NCBI GenBank assembly: GCA_947167745.1
Contig: CAMVJE010000004.1
Span: 1 to 64,000, forward strand
Source: an uncultured Treponema sp.
Lineage (GTDB): Bacteria > Spirochaetota > Spirochaetia > Treponematales > Treponemataceae
DNA length: 64,000 bases
Direction: 5' to 3'
The notes below the pieces were generated by a model. The model was not told the DNA's origin. It worked only from the letters and a program-made list of their open reading frames with translations, and ran no database searches. The position numbers were made by a program, and so were the translations under genes. Shown piece after piece: positions 1 through 8,135 of this stretch; position 1 is the stretch's first letter; each line of letters starts with the position of its first letter.

Positions 1-55
1 GAATGATAAGTTTAAGAAGCTGGTTTACTTCTGTTTGAAACTGGTATTCCGCCAT
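1..55 (-). CDS. htpG: HtpG (Hsp90 chaperone), N-terminal 18 codons only
   Basis: Only the first 18 codons lie in the window; the gene runs off the left edge. The reverse strand starts at an ATG (53-55) and encodes MAEYQFQTEVNQLLKLII, which is the characteristic N-terminus of bacterial HtpG, an ATP-dependent Hsp90-family chaperone of the cytoplasm. A Shine-Dalgarno sequence AAGGAG lies about 10 bases upstream of the ATG. No CIRCE element (TTAGCACTC and its inverted partner) is visible upstream; a long imperfect hairpin is present instead at 105-195. Confidence 0.85.
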   Translation of the reverse strand, partial: MAEYQFQTEVNQLLKLII

Positions 56-104
56 GATTTTTTATACTCCTTGTACTGATGAATGAAAATATTTGGCTTA
101 ATTC

Positions 105-195
105 AAAAATGCTCTCCCGTTGCGAACCTGTCATCAAAGTCGCGGTGAACAAGTTCAAGCGACTTTGTGCCAGAACCGCAACTCCGAGCATTTTT
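105..195. repeat. Long imperfect inverted repeat upstream of htpG
   Basis: The outer arms AAAAATGCTC (105-114) and GAGCATTTTT (186-195) are perfect complements. The inner arms contain GTTGCG against CGCAAC and end in AAGTCGC against GCGACTT, around a loop of about 15 bases. The arms are roughly 38 bases each with a few mismatches. It lies in the upstream region of htpG, so it could be part of a regulatory leader, a terminator facing either way, or a solitary mobile palindrome. The rest of 56-310 is A+T-rich with no recognisable gene. Confidence 0.7.
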
Positions 196-310
196 GCATT
201 TATCGGCTTGTTTTTTCAATTATCAGTCCTATAAAAAATTTACATATTTTTATAAAGATAATGAAAATTTGGTGAATCGGAAAGGAATTTTTTGAGGGAT
301 TTATGGAAAA

Positions 311-480
311 ATGGGCGTTCAAATAACGCCGAAAACGAATGGCGTTACCCTACGCTCTGTCATTGCCGTGCGAGACACGGCAATCCCATCGCTTCGGGTC
401 AGGCTTTTCGCCCTTCCGCCTCACGGCTCCATTGCTCCACTATGTTCCGCAACGGCTTCGCCGCCCCTACAATCCTTAAC
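311..480. repeat. G+C-rich dispersed repeat with REP-type palindrome
   Basis: This block is much richer in G+C than its flanks. On the reverse strand it carries a palindrome (359-387) that starts GATT, has arms GCCGTG and CACGGC, and ends AATGAC, the same format as palindromes near 7900, 10840, 12240, 12290 and 23540. The segment 425-455 matches 22733-22763 almost base for base in opposite orientation. A run like GGGCGAAAAGCCTGACCC (reverse strand) recurs in related form near 8030 and 31970. It is a composite of repeat modules rather than a gene. Confidence 0.7.
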
Positions 481-512
481 GCACAGGCTATACAAAAAAA
501 TCTCGTAAATGA

Positions 513-1184
513 AGGTTCATCGCCTTTGCTGATTTTGAAAAGGGAAATAGTTTCGATATAGCAGCTGATGAATATAGAATATTGACAACTCAAATAGACA
601 AAGTTTTGCTGAGTTATACATTACATGTGTTTGACTGGACAATTAAAAATGACAATGGAAATATTTCATTAAAATTGAACAATGCGTTGACATCTGTTGT
701 AGATAAAAATGGTAATTGGACATCTTCCTCAAAATTCCAAAAATCAAAGATTTTAAACGGAAAACAGATTGAAAAAATGGCGACTGATGATGTAATGAAA
801 TACATTGCAGTTTCTGATGAAGAATATTTAAAAAACAAAAAAGAAGTTGCATCAAATATCAATTTTTTGGTTTCGGTTGTTCCAAACATGACAGAATTAA
901 TGCTGGATGATTTTGTACGAGAAAATGATTTGTATAATATCGATACAAAAATTGAATTAAAAGTATTCGATGCAAGTAAAAATAATATGGAAGTTGAAGG
1001 ATATACACCAGATGTGTATGCAACAAAAATTTACGGCAAAAACGGAAACGCTTATCTTTGGGGATTTACAAATACTTCAGCATTTAGCAAAGCCAAAAAA
1101 GACTCTGAATTTTCATGCAATGCAAAAATCAAAAATATTAAATATCGAATGCTGAAAACAGAAATTTATTTTGTTGTTGAATAA
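513..1184 (+). pseudogene. 5'-truncated gene of unknown function
   Basis: An open frame runs from about 513 to the stop at 1182-1184. Translation reads as natural protein already from 520-580 (FADFEKGNSFDIAADEYRIL), well before the first possible start, a TTG at 582 that has no Shine-Dalgarno sequence. No ATG or GTG precedes it in frame, and the frame is entered directly from the G+C-rich repeat that ends near 480. The simplest reading is that the repeat or a deletion removed the 5' end. The product is lysine- and asparagine-rich, has no signal peptide or membrane segment, and is not recognised. The base composition is distinctly A+T-rich. If TTG 582 is used, a 200-residue protein would still be made. 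Confidence 0.5.
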
Positions 1185-1195
1185 AACAATTATGA

Positions 1196-1225
1196 GCGGA
1201 GATGATTTTTTCTCCGCAGTTTTTT
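1196..1225 (+). terminator. Rho-independent terminator
   Basis: GCGGAGA (1196-1202) pairs with TCTCCGC (1211-1217) around a T-rich loop, followed by AGTTTTTT. It sits 11 bases after the stop of the truncated gene at 513-1184 and terminates that strand. Confidence 0.85.
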
Positions 1226-1241
1226 AAGCACAAAAAATTTT

Positions 1242-1508
1242 TTACTTTACTTCCTCATACAACGCTTCGAATTCTTTCTGCTTCATTATGAAAAAATCGC
1301 CCTTTTTGCCACGGACAATGTAATCTCCGGCGTGTGCGGCTTCAATTTTTTCGGAATTCTTGACTTTGAGGACTGCATCGAGAGTGCCGTCTTTGTCCAT
1401 GTCAGCATAATCGAACATGGCGAACTGACTTGCAAATGCTTTTACTTCCGCCTGATTTTTCCCGGTCCACTGAAGGGCCTCAATGATTTCTTTTCTTCGA
1501 TATTTCAT
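1242..1508 (-). CDS. Small phage-type protein with PGDYI-like motif
   Basis: This 88-residue protein resembles small proteins common in prophages that begin MKYRKKP.. and carry a motif of the form (A/P)GDYIV-G-KG-F followed by an aromatic residue and FE-LYE near the C-terminus. Here AGDYIVRGKKGDFF lies at residues 60-73 and the protein ends FEALYEEVK. It has no signal peptide or membrane segment. It is a single gene between a terminator and a tRNA-Ala gene on the opposite strand, a position typical of leftover phage or cargo genes. The function of this family is unknown to me. Confidence 0.6.
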   Translation of the reverse strand: MKYRRKEIIEALQWTGKNQAEVKAFASQFAMFDYADMDKDGTLDAVLKVKNSEKIEAAHAGDYIVRGKKGDFFIMKQKEFEALYEEVK

Positions 1509-1610
1509 GATTTTAGTCTAATTAGATTTGCACGAAAATTCAATAAATCTTATTTTTTCATCTTCGTCGTCTAGAATTTTTTTCAAAAAACCGGCATAAT
1601 AATTCCATTC

Positions 1611-1684
1611 GGGGGCGTAGCTCACCTGGCTAGAGCGCTACAATGGCATTGTAGAGGTAGTCGGTTCAAGTCCGATCGTCTCCA
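1611..1684 (+). tRNA. tRNA-Ala(GGC)
   Basis: A 74-base cloverleaf. Acceptor GGGGGCG pairs with CGTCTCC and includes the G3:U70 pair that defines tRNA-Ala identity. The D-arm is GCTC..GAGC. The anticodon stem CTACA/TGTAG encloses loop ATGGCAT with anticodon GGC. The T-arm is TCGG-TTCAAGT-CCGA, and the discriminator is A. CCA is not encoded. A terminator follows directly. Confidence 0.95.
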
Positions 1685-1685
1685 T

Positions 1686-1715
1686 AAAACCTTCTGCATC
1701 GGCGGAAGGTTTTTT
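1686..1715 (+). terminator. Terminator of tRNA-Ala
   Basis: AAAACCTTC (1686-1694) pairs with GAAGGTTTT (1704-1712), followed by more T. It starts two bases after the tRNA 3' end. Confidence 0.85.
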
Positions 1716-1732
1716 ATTTGTAGACAAGTTTT

Positions 1733-1901
1733 TGATAAGTATGCTTGAACCGACTTCCGAAACGAACGCCGACCAACGGGAGGAAAAGGCGGCAAGGATG
1801 CCGCCGTCAGTGAGCGTAGGTGGGGCTGGCGGGAGCGACAGGAAGGCGCGACTAGAAGCCTCGGTTCAGAGCCTTCGGCAGCTTTGCACCGATCGTCTCC
1901 A
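1733..1901. repeat. G+C-rich repeat ending in a partial copy of the tRNA-Ala 3' end
   Basis: A G+C-rich block between the tRNA terminator and a gene fragment. It contains the inverted pair GGCGGCA/TGCCGCC (about 1790-1806). At 1861-1868 TCGGTTCA repeats the tRNA T-arm (1661-1668). At 1889-1901 CCGATCGTCTCCA repeats the last 13 bases of the tRNA exactly (1672-1684), with about 20 extra bases between the two pieces. This is either a decayed second tRNA-Ala copy or a duplication made when DNA entered at the tRNA end. Confidence 0.6.
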
Positions 1902-1903
1902 AA

Positions 1904-2077
1904 AAAGTCCTGCTGTTAAAAGTCGTGGAGGCTGGCAGCGAAAAAATAGGTCAGGTGCCTTCTCCAGAGACGGAAGGCTATCCTGACCTTTCAGTTTACA
2001 TCACATTTGTATTTTCCAGTGACGAGCTTCACGATTTATGGGCTCAGTTCGGCCTGGAAGAAAGTCTGCAAGACTAA
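1904..2077 (+). pseudogene. 3' fragment of an unidentified gene
   Basis: The frame ending at TAA 2075-2077 reads as plausible native protein, with GYPDLSVYITFVFSSDEL followed by HDLWAQFGLEESLQD. The frame is open only back to 1856, where it enters the repeat, and there is no ATG. The only candidate start is GTG 1925, without a clear Shine-Dalgarno sequence. It looks like the tail of a gene whose 5' part was replaced by the repeat and partial tRNA copy. A stem-loop with arms AGGTCAGG (1948-1955) and CCTGACCT (1982-1989) lies inside it. The product family is not recognised. Confidence 0.45.
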
Positions 2078-2101
2078 AAAAGCCCCACATGGATGTATTT
2101 T

Positions 2102-2410
2102 TTATTCGCGGAACATTGCCTCTAGTGTTTCTTTCGGAACGAAACCGGTTGAAGTTTTGCTCACTTCGCCGTTCTTGAAAAGAATAACGGTGGGGATGCT
2201 TACGATTCCGTATTTCTGAGCCAAATCCGGCTCATCATCCACATTTACTTTTCCAACTTTGATAGAGTCATTTTCATTTGCAATCTGCTCAATAGTGGGG
2301 GCGAGCATTTTGCATGGACCGCACCATGATGCCCAGAAATCAACGAGCACCGGTTTATCTGATTTGAGAACTTCCGCCTCAAAGTTTGATTCTGTAAGTG
2401 TAATTTCCAT
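2102..2410 (-). CDS. trxA: Thioredoxin
   Basis: 102 residues, the normal length for a bacterial thioredoxin, with active-site WCGPC at residues 29-33 preceded by VDFWAS, and the cis-proline segment IPT near residue 73. It is a cytoplasmic dithiol-disulfide reductant for ribonucleotide reductase, methionine sulfoxide reductase and similar partners, itself reduced by thioredoxin reductase. A strong GGAGG lies a few bases before the ATG. It lies 97 bases downstream of nadE on the same strand; that gap is large enough for its own promoter. Confidence 0.97.
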   Translation of the reverse strand: MEITLTESNFEAEVLKSDKPVLVDFWASWCGPCKMLAPTIEQIANENDSIKVGKVNVDDEPDLAQKYGIVSIPTVILFKNGEVSKTSTGFVPKETLEAMFRE

Positions 2411-2507
2411 AAAAACCTCCTGTCGATTACCTGATTAAAGATACTAAACAATAGCATGAAAGGAAAGAAAAATCTATAGGATACAATATTATTTTTTACA
2501 ATTTTTT

Positions 2508-3329
2508 CTAAATTTCCAGGAACAAAGGTAAATCTGGCCTGTAACAAGGCAGGGCGATAATTTTTACTTTAAAGAGATTTGACTTGTATTTTGCAAGAAT
2601 TTTTTCGTAATTCGGGCCTTTCTCATTTTTTCTGGCTATTTCATTGACTTCATGATAAGTGAAGCCCAGGTTGTCTTCATCTGTTTTGCCGCACATGCCG
2701 TCACTGGGAGCTTTGTGTGTGAGGGAAGAAGGGAGACCGAGATAGTCCCCGATTGCAACGACTTCCTCTGTGGTAAGCTTGTTGATTGGTGCAAAGTCTC
2801 CGGCAGCATCACCATAGAATGTAGAATATCCGACTAAATCCTCACTTAAATTGCAGGTGTTGACAATGCGACAGTTTCCGATTTGCGCAGCTATTCCATA
2901 AAGTGTAACCATGCGTAATCTTGCAGGAGTATTAGTTTTAAAGACAGAAGTGAAACTATCGTTAGTAAGTTGAGTTGCACTATTTGCAAAATTTTCCATG
3001 TTTTCTGCAATTCCTGACTCTATAAAAGCACTTTGAATTCCTTCATAGGCTTTGGCGATGTTTACAGTGTAATTTTTGATACCAAGATGACTAACGAGCG
3101 TTTGTGAATCTGAAATATCTTTCTGCTGGCCATTTGGCATCATAACGCCAATAACACGGTCTTTTCCAAGGGCTTTTACCATAAGGGCAGAAACTACAGA
3201 TGAATCTTTACCACCTGAGACGCCAATAATAACTTTCGTTCGTTCGTTTCCATTCTCTGAAATCCATTTTTGAATCCAGGCGATTACTTCTTCCGTGATT
3301 TTTTTGACATCAAAATTATATTCACTCAT
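2508..3329 (-). CDS. nadE: NAD+ synthase, ammonia-dependent type
   Basis: 273 residues, the length of ammonia-dependent NadE without a glutaminase domain. The PP-loop ATP-pyrophosphatase motif SGGKDSS lies at residues 38-44. The segments TCNLSED, the FAPI region and the HKAPSDGMCGKTDED region are typical of deamido-NAD binding. It converts deamido-NAD, ATP and ammonia to NAD+ in the cytoplasm. The start ATG is preceded by an A+T-rich region shared with the divergent GGDEF-EAL gene. Two short CTAACGAGCG/TTCGTTCG-type motifs lie inside the gene (3091 and about 3236). Confidence 0.95.
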   Translation of the reverse strand: MSEYNFDVKKITEEVIAWIQKWISENGNERTKVIIGVSGGKDSSVVSALMVKALGKDRVIGVMMPNGQQKDISDSQTLVSHLGIKNYTVNIAKAYEGIQSAFIESGIAENMENFANSATQLTNDSFTSVFKTNTPARLRMVTLYGIAAQIGNCRIVNTCNLSEDLVGYSTFYGDAAGDFAPINKLTTEEVVAIGDYLGLPSSLTHKAPSDGMCGKTDEDNLGFTYHEVNEIARKNEKGPNYEKILAKYKSNLFKVKIIALPCYRPDLPLFLEI

Positions 3330-3426
3330 TTTGAGCTCCCTGTTTTAGTTTCATAAATATTACTAAGATTTTTATTTACTGTCGAGTTTTTGTTTTTCTA
3401 TAAATGCATAATAATATGAAAAATTC

Positions 3427-3456
3427 TTGTGACTTTCAGATTTCCTAGTGTATAAT
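3427..3456 (+). promoter_or_regulatory. Sigma-70-type promoter of the GGDEF-EAL gene
   Basis: TTGTGA (3427-3432) and TATAAT (3451-3456) with an 18-base spacer, 34 bases upstream of the start codon. Confidence 0.65.
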
Positions 3457-3490
3457 ATTTATAAATAATTTCTTATTTTGTAGGTTTTTT

Positions 3491-5986
3491 ATGAAAAAGA
3501 GAGAGTTGCTTATATATTTACGAAATGCCTCTGTCGCGTTAAGTGTTTTATGCATCTTAGTTCTCTTTCTGTTCTTAATGCGATTTTTTGCAACCGGAAT
3601 TGACAAAAAGCAGGAAGTCAAGCCGCCTATCGAAGTTTTTCACAGAGTTCTTTTTATCAGTTCTTACGATCCTTTGTATTTCACATATGAAGCACAGATA
3701 AAAGGATTGGAAAAGGTCTTGTACCCAAGTGGAATCGAATATGATGTTGCTTATATGTACTCTGATGCCCGTGGCGAAGCTTCAATCGAGATGTTTTATT
3801 CATTCCTGAAAAAAAAGCTAGAGGGGTCAAAAAAATACGAAGCGATTTTTCTAGGCGATGATACTGCTTTGGAATTTGCTTTAAAATATCAGGCAGAACT
3901 TTTTCCGCGTCTTCCGATGATTTTTTTCGGTGTAAACAATCACGAATTAGCTCTTAAGGCTTCCGAAAACCCCTACATCACCGGCTTATACGAAAACAAT
4001 TTTATCGAAGATACAATTCGCCTGGCTATGAATTTATTTCCTGAAAGAAAAACACTTGTTGCCCTTCATGATCAGACAGTTACCGGTAAAATCGATATCG
4101 AAAATTTTTGGTCCCTTCGCAGTAAATATCCGGAATATTCCTTTGTTGATCTTGATTCCTCTCTTTTGAGTAAAAATGATTTGATTTTCCTACTTGAAGG
4201 TCTCCCAAAGGATTCGATTCTTTTTTACATGACTTGCTATTCAGACAAACAGAGCAATATTTATTCACTTCTAGCTCAAACCGCTACCGTTGTTCGTTCA
4301 ACTTCTGTTCCGATTTTTAGAAATTATGTTGGTGGCGAGGGAATGGGAATTCTTGGTGGAATTTATCTGGATGTGGAAAAGCAGTGTGAAGAAGCTGCGG
4401 GAATGTTCATTGATATTCTAAAAGGAAAAAAGATTTCAGACATCTACATGGATGAATACACTGCGAGTAAAATCTCAATTGATTACACAATTCTCAAAAA
4501 ATTTGGTCTCGAGAAAACTGCCTTTCCGAAGGACACTGTCTTTTACAATAAGCCGGATACATTCATTGGTCACTACGGGAAAATTCTTCCGTCTCTGATA
4601 ATGCTTTTTATCACTTTCCTTTTATTTCTCAGTTATTCAAAATTTGGTCGCATGATTGCTGCAGCGCTTATTTCAGACCTTCAGGAATCAAAAAATCTGC
4701 TGATGGGGCGTGAAGCAGAGTTAAGATATCAGGCTGAATATGATGAGGTCTTGGATATTCTTAATCGTCGTACGATTACAGCATGGCTTCGTGATACAAT
4801 GACTGAAAAAGATACATATTCTGTCATAATTCTTGATATTGATAACTTTAAAATGCTTAATGATAATTACGGTCATTCCATGGCGGATAGTGTTCTTCAA
4901 TATCTCGTTGCAATGTTAAAAGGCATTTCTCCTGTCGAAAATCCATGGAAAATTGCCCGATTCGGTGGCGATGAATTCCTTATAGTTATTTCTGGTGAAA
5001 CAGTAACCATGGAAAGCAAGGCCGTAAAAGATATTTTTGGTGTAATTCGTGCCCCAATCCCTTTAGGTGATGAAACGCTCTCAGTAACGGCAAGTATCGG
5101 TGTATCATGCTCGGATGGTATTACCTCATCTGACCAGCATATAATAAATGCTGAGAGTGCTGTTTATGAAGCAAAAGCGCATGGAAAGAATGGAATTTTT
5201 GTCTATGATGATGAAATGAAGCGAAAAGCAATTGAAGAGCTCAAAATAAAAGATAAACTACAGCAGGCATTTGACAATAATGGCTTCTTTATGGTGTATC
5301 AGCCACAGATAGATTCTAAGACTAAAAAAATCAGCGGTTATGAGGCTTTGGTTCGAATGAAAGAACCGGGAATTTACCCGGGTCAGTTTATTCCTGTTGC
5401 GGAACGAAGTGGCTGGATTTGGCGAATTGGTCGTATTACTACAGAACTTGTCATTAAGCAGATTGCGGAATGGCGTGACGCAGGCAAAGAATTACATCCT
5501 GTTTCAGTTAATTTTTCTTCAAATCAACTTAATGATCATGGTTATGTGGATTTTGTTGAGGATTTGCTCAGAAAATATGATATTTCGCCTCAATACCTTG
5601 AGATTGAGATTACCGAAGGCCTCTTCCTTGAAAAGAGTGCCCTTGCCGATGATATTTTCAAGCGCTTCAAGGACATGGGAATCCGTCTTCTTATGGACGA
5701 TTTTGGTACAGGATATTCTTCACTTGCTTATCTAACATACATTCCAGTTGATGTAATCAAACTCGATAAATCTTTGGTTGACACTTACCTTGTTGACGGC
5801 AGAGACTCCTTCATCAAAAATATAATTCACCTCATGCACGACTTAGACAAAGAAATGATAATCGAAGGTGTTGAGGAAGAATGGCAGTTCGAGCGGCTTC
5901 GGGATTTCGGGGCTGACACGATTCAGGGATATTACTTCTCAAAACCGATTCCTGCAAACGACGCCATTGAATTTAAAGTCAAATAA
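3491..5986 (+). CDS. Membrane receptor with ABC-type binding domain, GGDEF and EAL
   Basis: 831 residues. A membrane segment at about 14-33 is followed by a large extracytoplasmic region (about 45-360) that resembles periplasmic binding proteins (VLFISSYDP near the start, FLGDD, PMIFFGVNN). A second membrane segment lies near 367-386, then a diguanylate cyclase domain with GGDEF at 492-496 and an EAL phosphodiesterase domain with EAL at 618-620. The EAL domain keeps the NFSSNQL, EITEG, DDFGTGYSS, KLDKS and QGYYFSKP residues needed for catalysis, so both c-di-GMP synthesis and breakdown look possible. Ligand binding outside the cell presumably sets the balance. It is a single gene with its own promoter and a stem-loop after it; the Shine-Dalgarno sequence is weak (GTAGG). 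The ligand is unknown. Confidence 0.9.
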   Translation: MKKRELLIYLRNASVALSVLCILVLFLFLMRFFATGIDKKQEVKPPIEVFHRVLFISSYDPLYFTYEAQIKGLEKVLYPSGIEYDVAYMYSDARGEASIEMFYSFLKKKLEGSKKYEAIFLGDDTALEFALKYQAELFPRLPMIFFGVNNHELALKASENPYITGLYENNFIEDTIRLAMNLFPERKTLVALHDQTVTGKIDIENFWSLRSKYPEYSFVDLDSSLLSKNDLIFLLEGLPKDSILFYMTCYSDKQSNIYSLLAQTATVVRSTSVPIFRNYVGGEGMGILGGIYLDVEKQCEEAAGMFIDILKGKKISDIYMDEYTASKISIDYTILKKFGLEKTAFPKDTVFYNKPDTFIGHYGKILPSLIMLFITFLLFLSYSKFGRMIAAALISDLQESKNLLMGREAELRYQAEYDEVLDILNRRTITAWLRDTMTEKDTYSVIILDIDNFKMLNDNYGHSMADSVLQYLVAMLKGISPVENPWKIARFGGDEFLIVISGETVTMESKAVKDIFGVIRAPIPLGDETLSVTASIGVSCSDGITSSDQHIINAESAVYEAKAHGKNGIFVYDDEMKRKAIEELKIKDKLQQAFDNNGFFMVYQPQIDSKTKKISGYEALVRMKEPGIYPGQFIPVAERSGWIWRIGRITTELVIKQIAEWRDAGKELHPVSVNFSSNQLNDHGYVDFVEDLLRKYDISPQYLEIEITEGLFLEKSALADDIFKRFKDMGIRLLMDDFGTGYSSLAYLTYIPVDVIKLDKSLVDTYLVDGRDSFIKNIIHLMHDLDKEMIIEGVEEEWQFERLRDFGADTIQGYYFSKPIPANDAIEFKVK

Positions 5987-6000
5987 AAGACCATTGCAAA

Positions 6001-6041
6001 GGGGGAAAGACGCAAACTTACAAGTTTTCTTCTTTCCCCCT
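6001..6041 (+). terminator. Stem-loop after the GGDEF-EAL gene
   Basis: GGGGGAAAGA (6001-6010) pairs perfectly with TCTTTCCCCC (6031-6040). The T-tract is poor (TT, then AACCCCC), so termination efficiency is uncertain. Confidence 0.65.
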
Positions 6042-6088
6042 TAACCCCCTTGCTTTTTTCATGTAAAGACAAACTCTCATTTCTTCTA

Positions 6089-6094
6089 TATAAT
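6089..6094 (+). promoter_or_regulatory. -10 box of ettA, 6 bases before the ATG
   Basis: TATAAT is followed by only TAAATC and then the ATG at 6101, and no Shine-Dalgarno sequence is present. Transcription initiating about 7 bases after the -10 box would begin at the start codon. Confidence 0.65.
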
Positions 6095-6100
6095 TAAATC

Positions 6101-7864
6101 ATGGCAAAGACATTCGACGATAAAAAAATCATTTACACGATGGATCGCGTTAGTCGCGCGTATGGAACAAAAGTTGTTTTAAAAGACATTTCCATTTCTT
6201 ATTATTACGGAGCAAAAATCGGTGTTATCGGTGAAAACGGTGCCGGTAAATCTTCACTTTTTAAAATTTTTGCAGGAATCGATAAAGACTACACTGGCGA
6301 AACCAAACTTCTTCCCGGTTATTCAATGGGATATCTGGAGCAGGAGCCTTACTTGGAGCCTGGCAAAACCGTTCTCGAAGTTGTAAAAGAAGGCGTTAAG
6401 CCGATCACAGACCTTTTGGCAGAATTCGACAAGGTAAACGAAGCTTTCGGTGACCCGGACGCTGATTTCGACAAACTTTGTGCCCGTCAGGCTGAGATTC
6501 AGGAACAGCTTGACGCTGCCGACGCATGGAATCTGGATGCAAACTTGGAGCTTGCAATGGATGCCCTCCGCTGTCCTCCTGGAGACCAGGTTGTAGATGT
6601 TCTTTCCGGTGGTGAACGCCGCCGTGTGGCATTGTGCCGCTTGCTTTTGCAGAAGCCGGACATTCTTCTTTTGGACGAGCCGACCAACCACTTGGATGCA
6701 GAAACTGTTGCATGGCTTGAGCGGCACCTCAAAGATTATCCTGGCACAATCATCGCAATCACCCACGATCGCTACTTCCTCGACAATGTCGCAGGCTGGA
6801 TTCTGGAAATGGATCGTGGTGAAGGCTATCCTTTCAAGGGAAACTATTCTGAATGGCTTGAAGCAAAAGAAAAACGCCTTGCCCTTGAAGAAAAACAGGC
6901 TTCAACACGCCGCCGCGAAATGCAGGAAGAGTTGGAATGGATTCATGCGGGCGCAAAAGGCCGTCAGGCAAAGCACAAGGAGCATATTACAAAGTACGAG
7001 GCCTTGCTTGCAGAAGAATCAAAACGTGTTCAGCTTAAAGACACACAGATTTCAATTCCAGCCGGCCCTCGCTTGGGAAGCCTCGTAATTGATGCAGAAA
7101 AGCTCACAAAATCATTCGATGACAAGCTCTTGTTTGAGAATCTTGACTTTCATATTCCTGCTGGCTCGGTTGTTGGAATCGTCGGCCCCAATGGTGCCGG
7201 TAAAACTACTCTTTTCAAGATGATTGCCTCTGCTGCAGGTCAGGAAATCGAGCTCCCCGACGGAAAAATGGGCAAGGAAGTTCCTGATTCAGGAAGCATT
7301 AAAGTTGGTGACACAGTTAAGCTTGTTTATGTCGACCAGATGAGAAGCAAACTTGACCCTAACAAAACGATTTACGAAATGCTTTCAGGCGGAAGCGATT
7401 TGGTTAAGCTTGGTGCGGTTGACGAAAAAGGCCGCCCGGTGAACGGTGCTGTCCGCGAAATCAACGCGCACGCATACTGCTCTTGGTTCAACTTTAACTC
7501 AGTCGAGCAGAACAAAAAAATCTCAGTCCTTTCTGGTGGAGAAAAGAACCGCCTCAATATGGGCATGATGTTCAAAGAGGCAGGAAATGTTCTTCTTCTT
7601 GACGAACCGACCAACGATCTCGACATTACGACCACACGAAGCCTTGAAGAAGCAATCAACAGCTTTGCGGGCGTTGTAATGGTAATCAGCCACGACCGCT
7701 ACTTCCTCGACCGAATCTGTACCCACATCCTCGCATTTGAGAACAACTCAGATGTTCACTTCGTTGAGGGCAGCTGGTCTGATTATGTTGAATGGAGAAA
7801 AAATGTTCTTGGAATCGATGACGACGTGCCGCATAAGACAGTGTACAGAAAATTAACACGCTAG
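6101..7864 (+). CDS. ettA: EttA, ABC-F translational throttle protein
   Basis: 587 residues, slightly longer than the roughly 555 of the E. coli protein. It has two ATP-binding cassettes and no membrane segment. The first has Walker [10 protein letters not shown] (44-52), signature [13 protein letters not shown] and Walker [12 protein letters not shown]. The second has [20 protein letters not shown] and [11 protein letters not shown]. The linker between them is the charged helical P-site tRNA interaction arm ([18 protein letters not shown] and following). EttA binds the ribosomal E site and gates the first translocation according to ATP/ADP level. It is monocistronic, with a promoter suggesting a leaderless mRNA. 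Confidence 0.95.
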   Translation: MAKTFDDKKIIYTMDRVSRAYGTKVVLKDISISYYYGAKIGVIGENGAGKSSLFKIFAGIDKDYTGETKLLPGYSMGYLEQEPYLEPGKTVLEVVKEGVKPITDLLAEFDKVNEAFGDPDADFDKLCARQAEIQEQLDAADAWNLDANLELAMDALRCPPGDQVVDVLSGGERRRVALCRLLLQKPDILLLDEPTNHLDAETVAWLERHLKDYPGTIIAITHDRYFLDNVAGWILEMDRGEGYPFKGNYSEWLEAKEKRLALEEKQASTRRREMQEELEWIHAGAKGRQAKHKEHITKYEALLAEESKRVQLKDTQISIPAGPRLGSLVIDAEKLTKSFDDKLLFENLDFHIPAGSVVGIVGPNGAGKTTLFKMIASAAGQEIELPDGKMGKEVPDSGSIKVGDTVKLVYVDQMRSKLDPNKTIYEMLSGGSDLVKLGAVDEKGRPVNGAVREINAHAYCSWFNFNSVEQNKKISVLSGGEKNRLNMGMMFKEAGNVLLLDEPTNDLDITTTRSLEEAINSFAGVVMVISHDRYFLDRICTHILAFENNSDVHFVEGSWSDYVEWRKNVLGIDDDVPHKTVYRKLTR

Positions 7865-8062
7865 GGGGTGTAGCCCCGCCGAAGGCGTTCCGAAGCGAAG
7901 GAATTCCGACTTTTGTCGGAATGACTGAGTGCAGGAATGAGCGTGAGCGTAGGGAGCGACCCACATAGGGGCAAAACCTGTGAGACAGGTTTTGAGCGAT
8001 TCTCCGAACAGCTTTGCTGTGAAGGCGTAAGGGCGAAAGACCCGACCCCGCTTGCGGGGTAG
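7864..8062. repeat. G+C-rich composite dispersed repeat
   Basis: A non-coding, G+C-rich block after ettA. Modules include GCCGAAGGCGTTCCGAAGCG; a palindrome at about 7900-7927 with arms TTCCGAC/GTCGGAA ending AATGAC; and GGGCGAAAGACCCGACCCC (about 8031-8049) followed by the hairpin CCCCGCTTGCGGGG. Related modules occur at 311-480, 22733-22812, 31917-32007 and 61935-62008. Confidence 0.7.
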
Positions 8063-8084
8063 CGGCCAGTTTCAATTTAAAAAC

Positions 8085-8119
8085 AAAAAACCGTCTGCCT
8101 TTACGACAGACGGTTTTTT
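8085..8119. terminator. Bidirectional terminator
   Basis: AAAAAACCGTCTG (8085-8097) pairs with CAGACGGTTTTTT (8107-8119). The A-tract and T-tract serve both the rightward ettA and the leftward gene at 8136-8645. Confidence 0.9.
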
Positions 8120-8135
8120 ATGCTGTAAAAGAAAC

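Noticed and set aside
105..195. Integron attC site
   Set aside because: Orientation of the GTT and AAC ends is the opposite of attC (RYYYAAC ... GTTRRRY), and there is no array of such sites or an integrase in the window.
292..561. Reading frames in the repeat at 292-561
   Set aside because: Explained by the palindromic repeat; composition and lack of a ribosome binding site argue against a gene.
1732..1986. A reading frame in the G+C-rich block after tRNA-Ala
   Set aside because: It overlaps repeat modules and a tRNA-derived segment, and the neighbouring frame ending at 2077 has better protein character.
7686..8075. A 129-residue reverse-strand frame across the end of ettA and the repeat block
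   Set aside because: It consists of antisense ettA and translated repeat modules; there is no ribosome binding site and the sequence is explained by the repeats.
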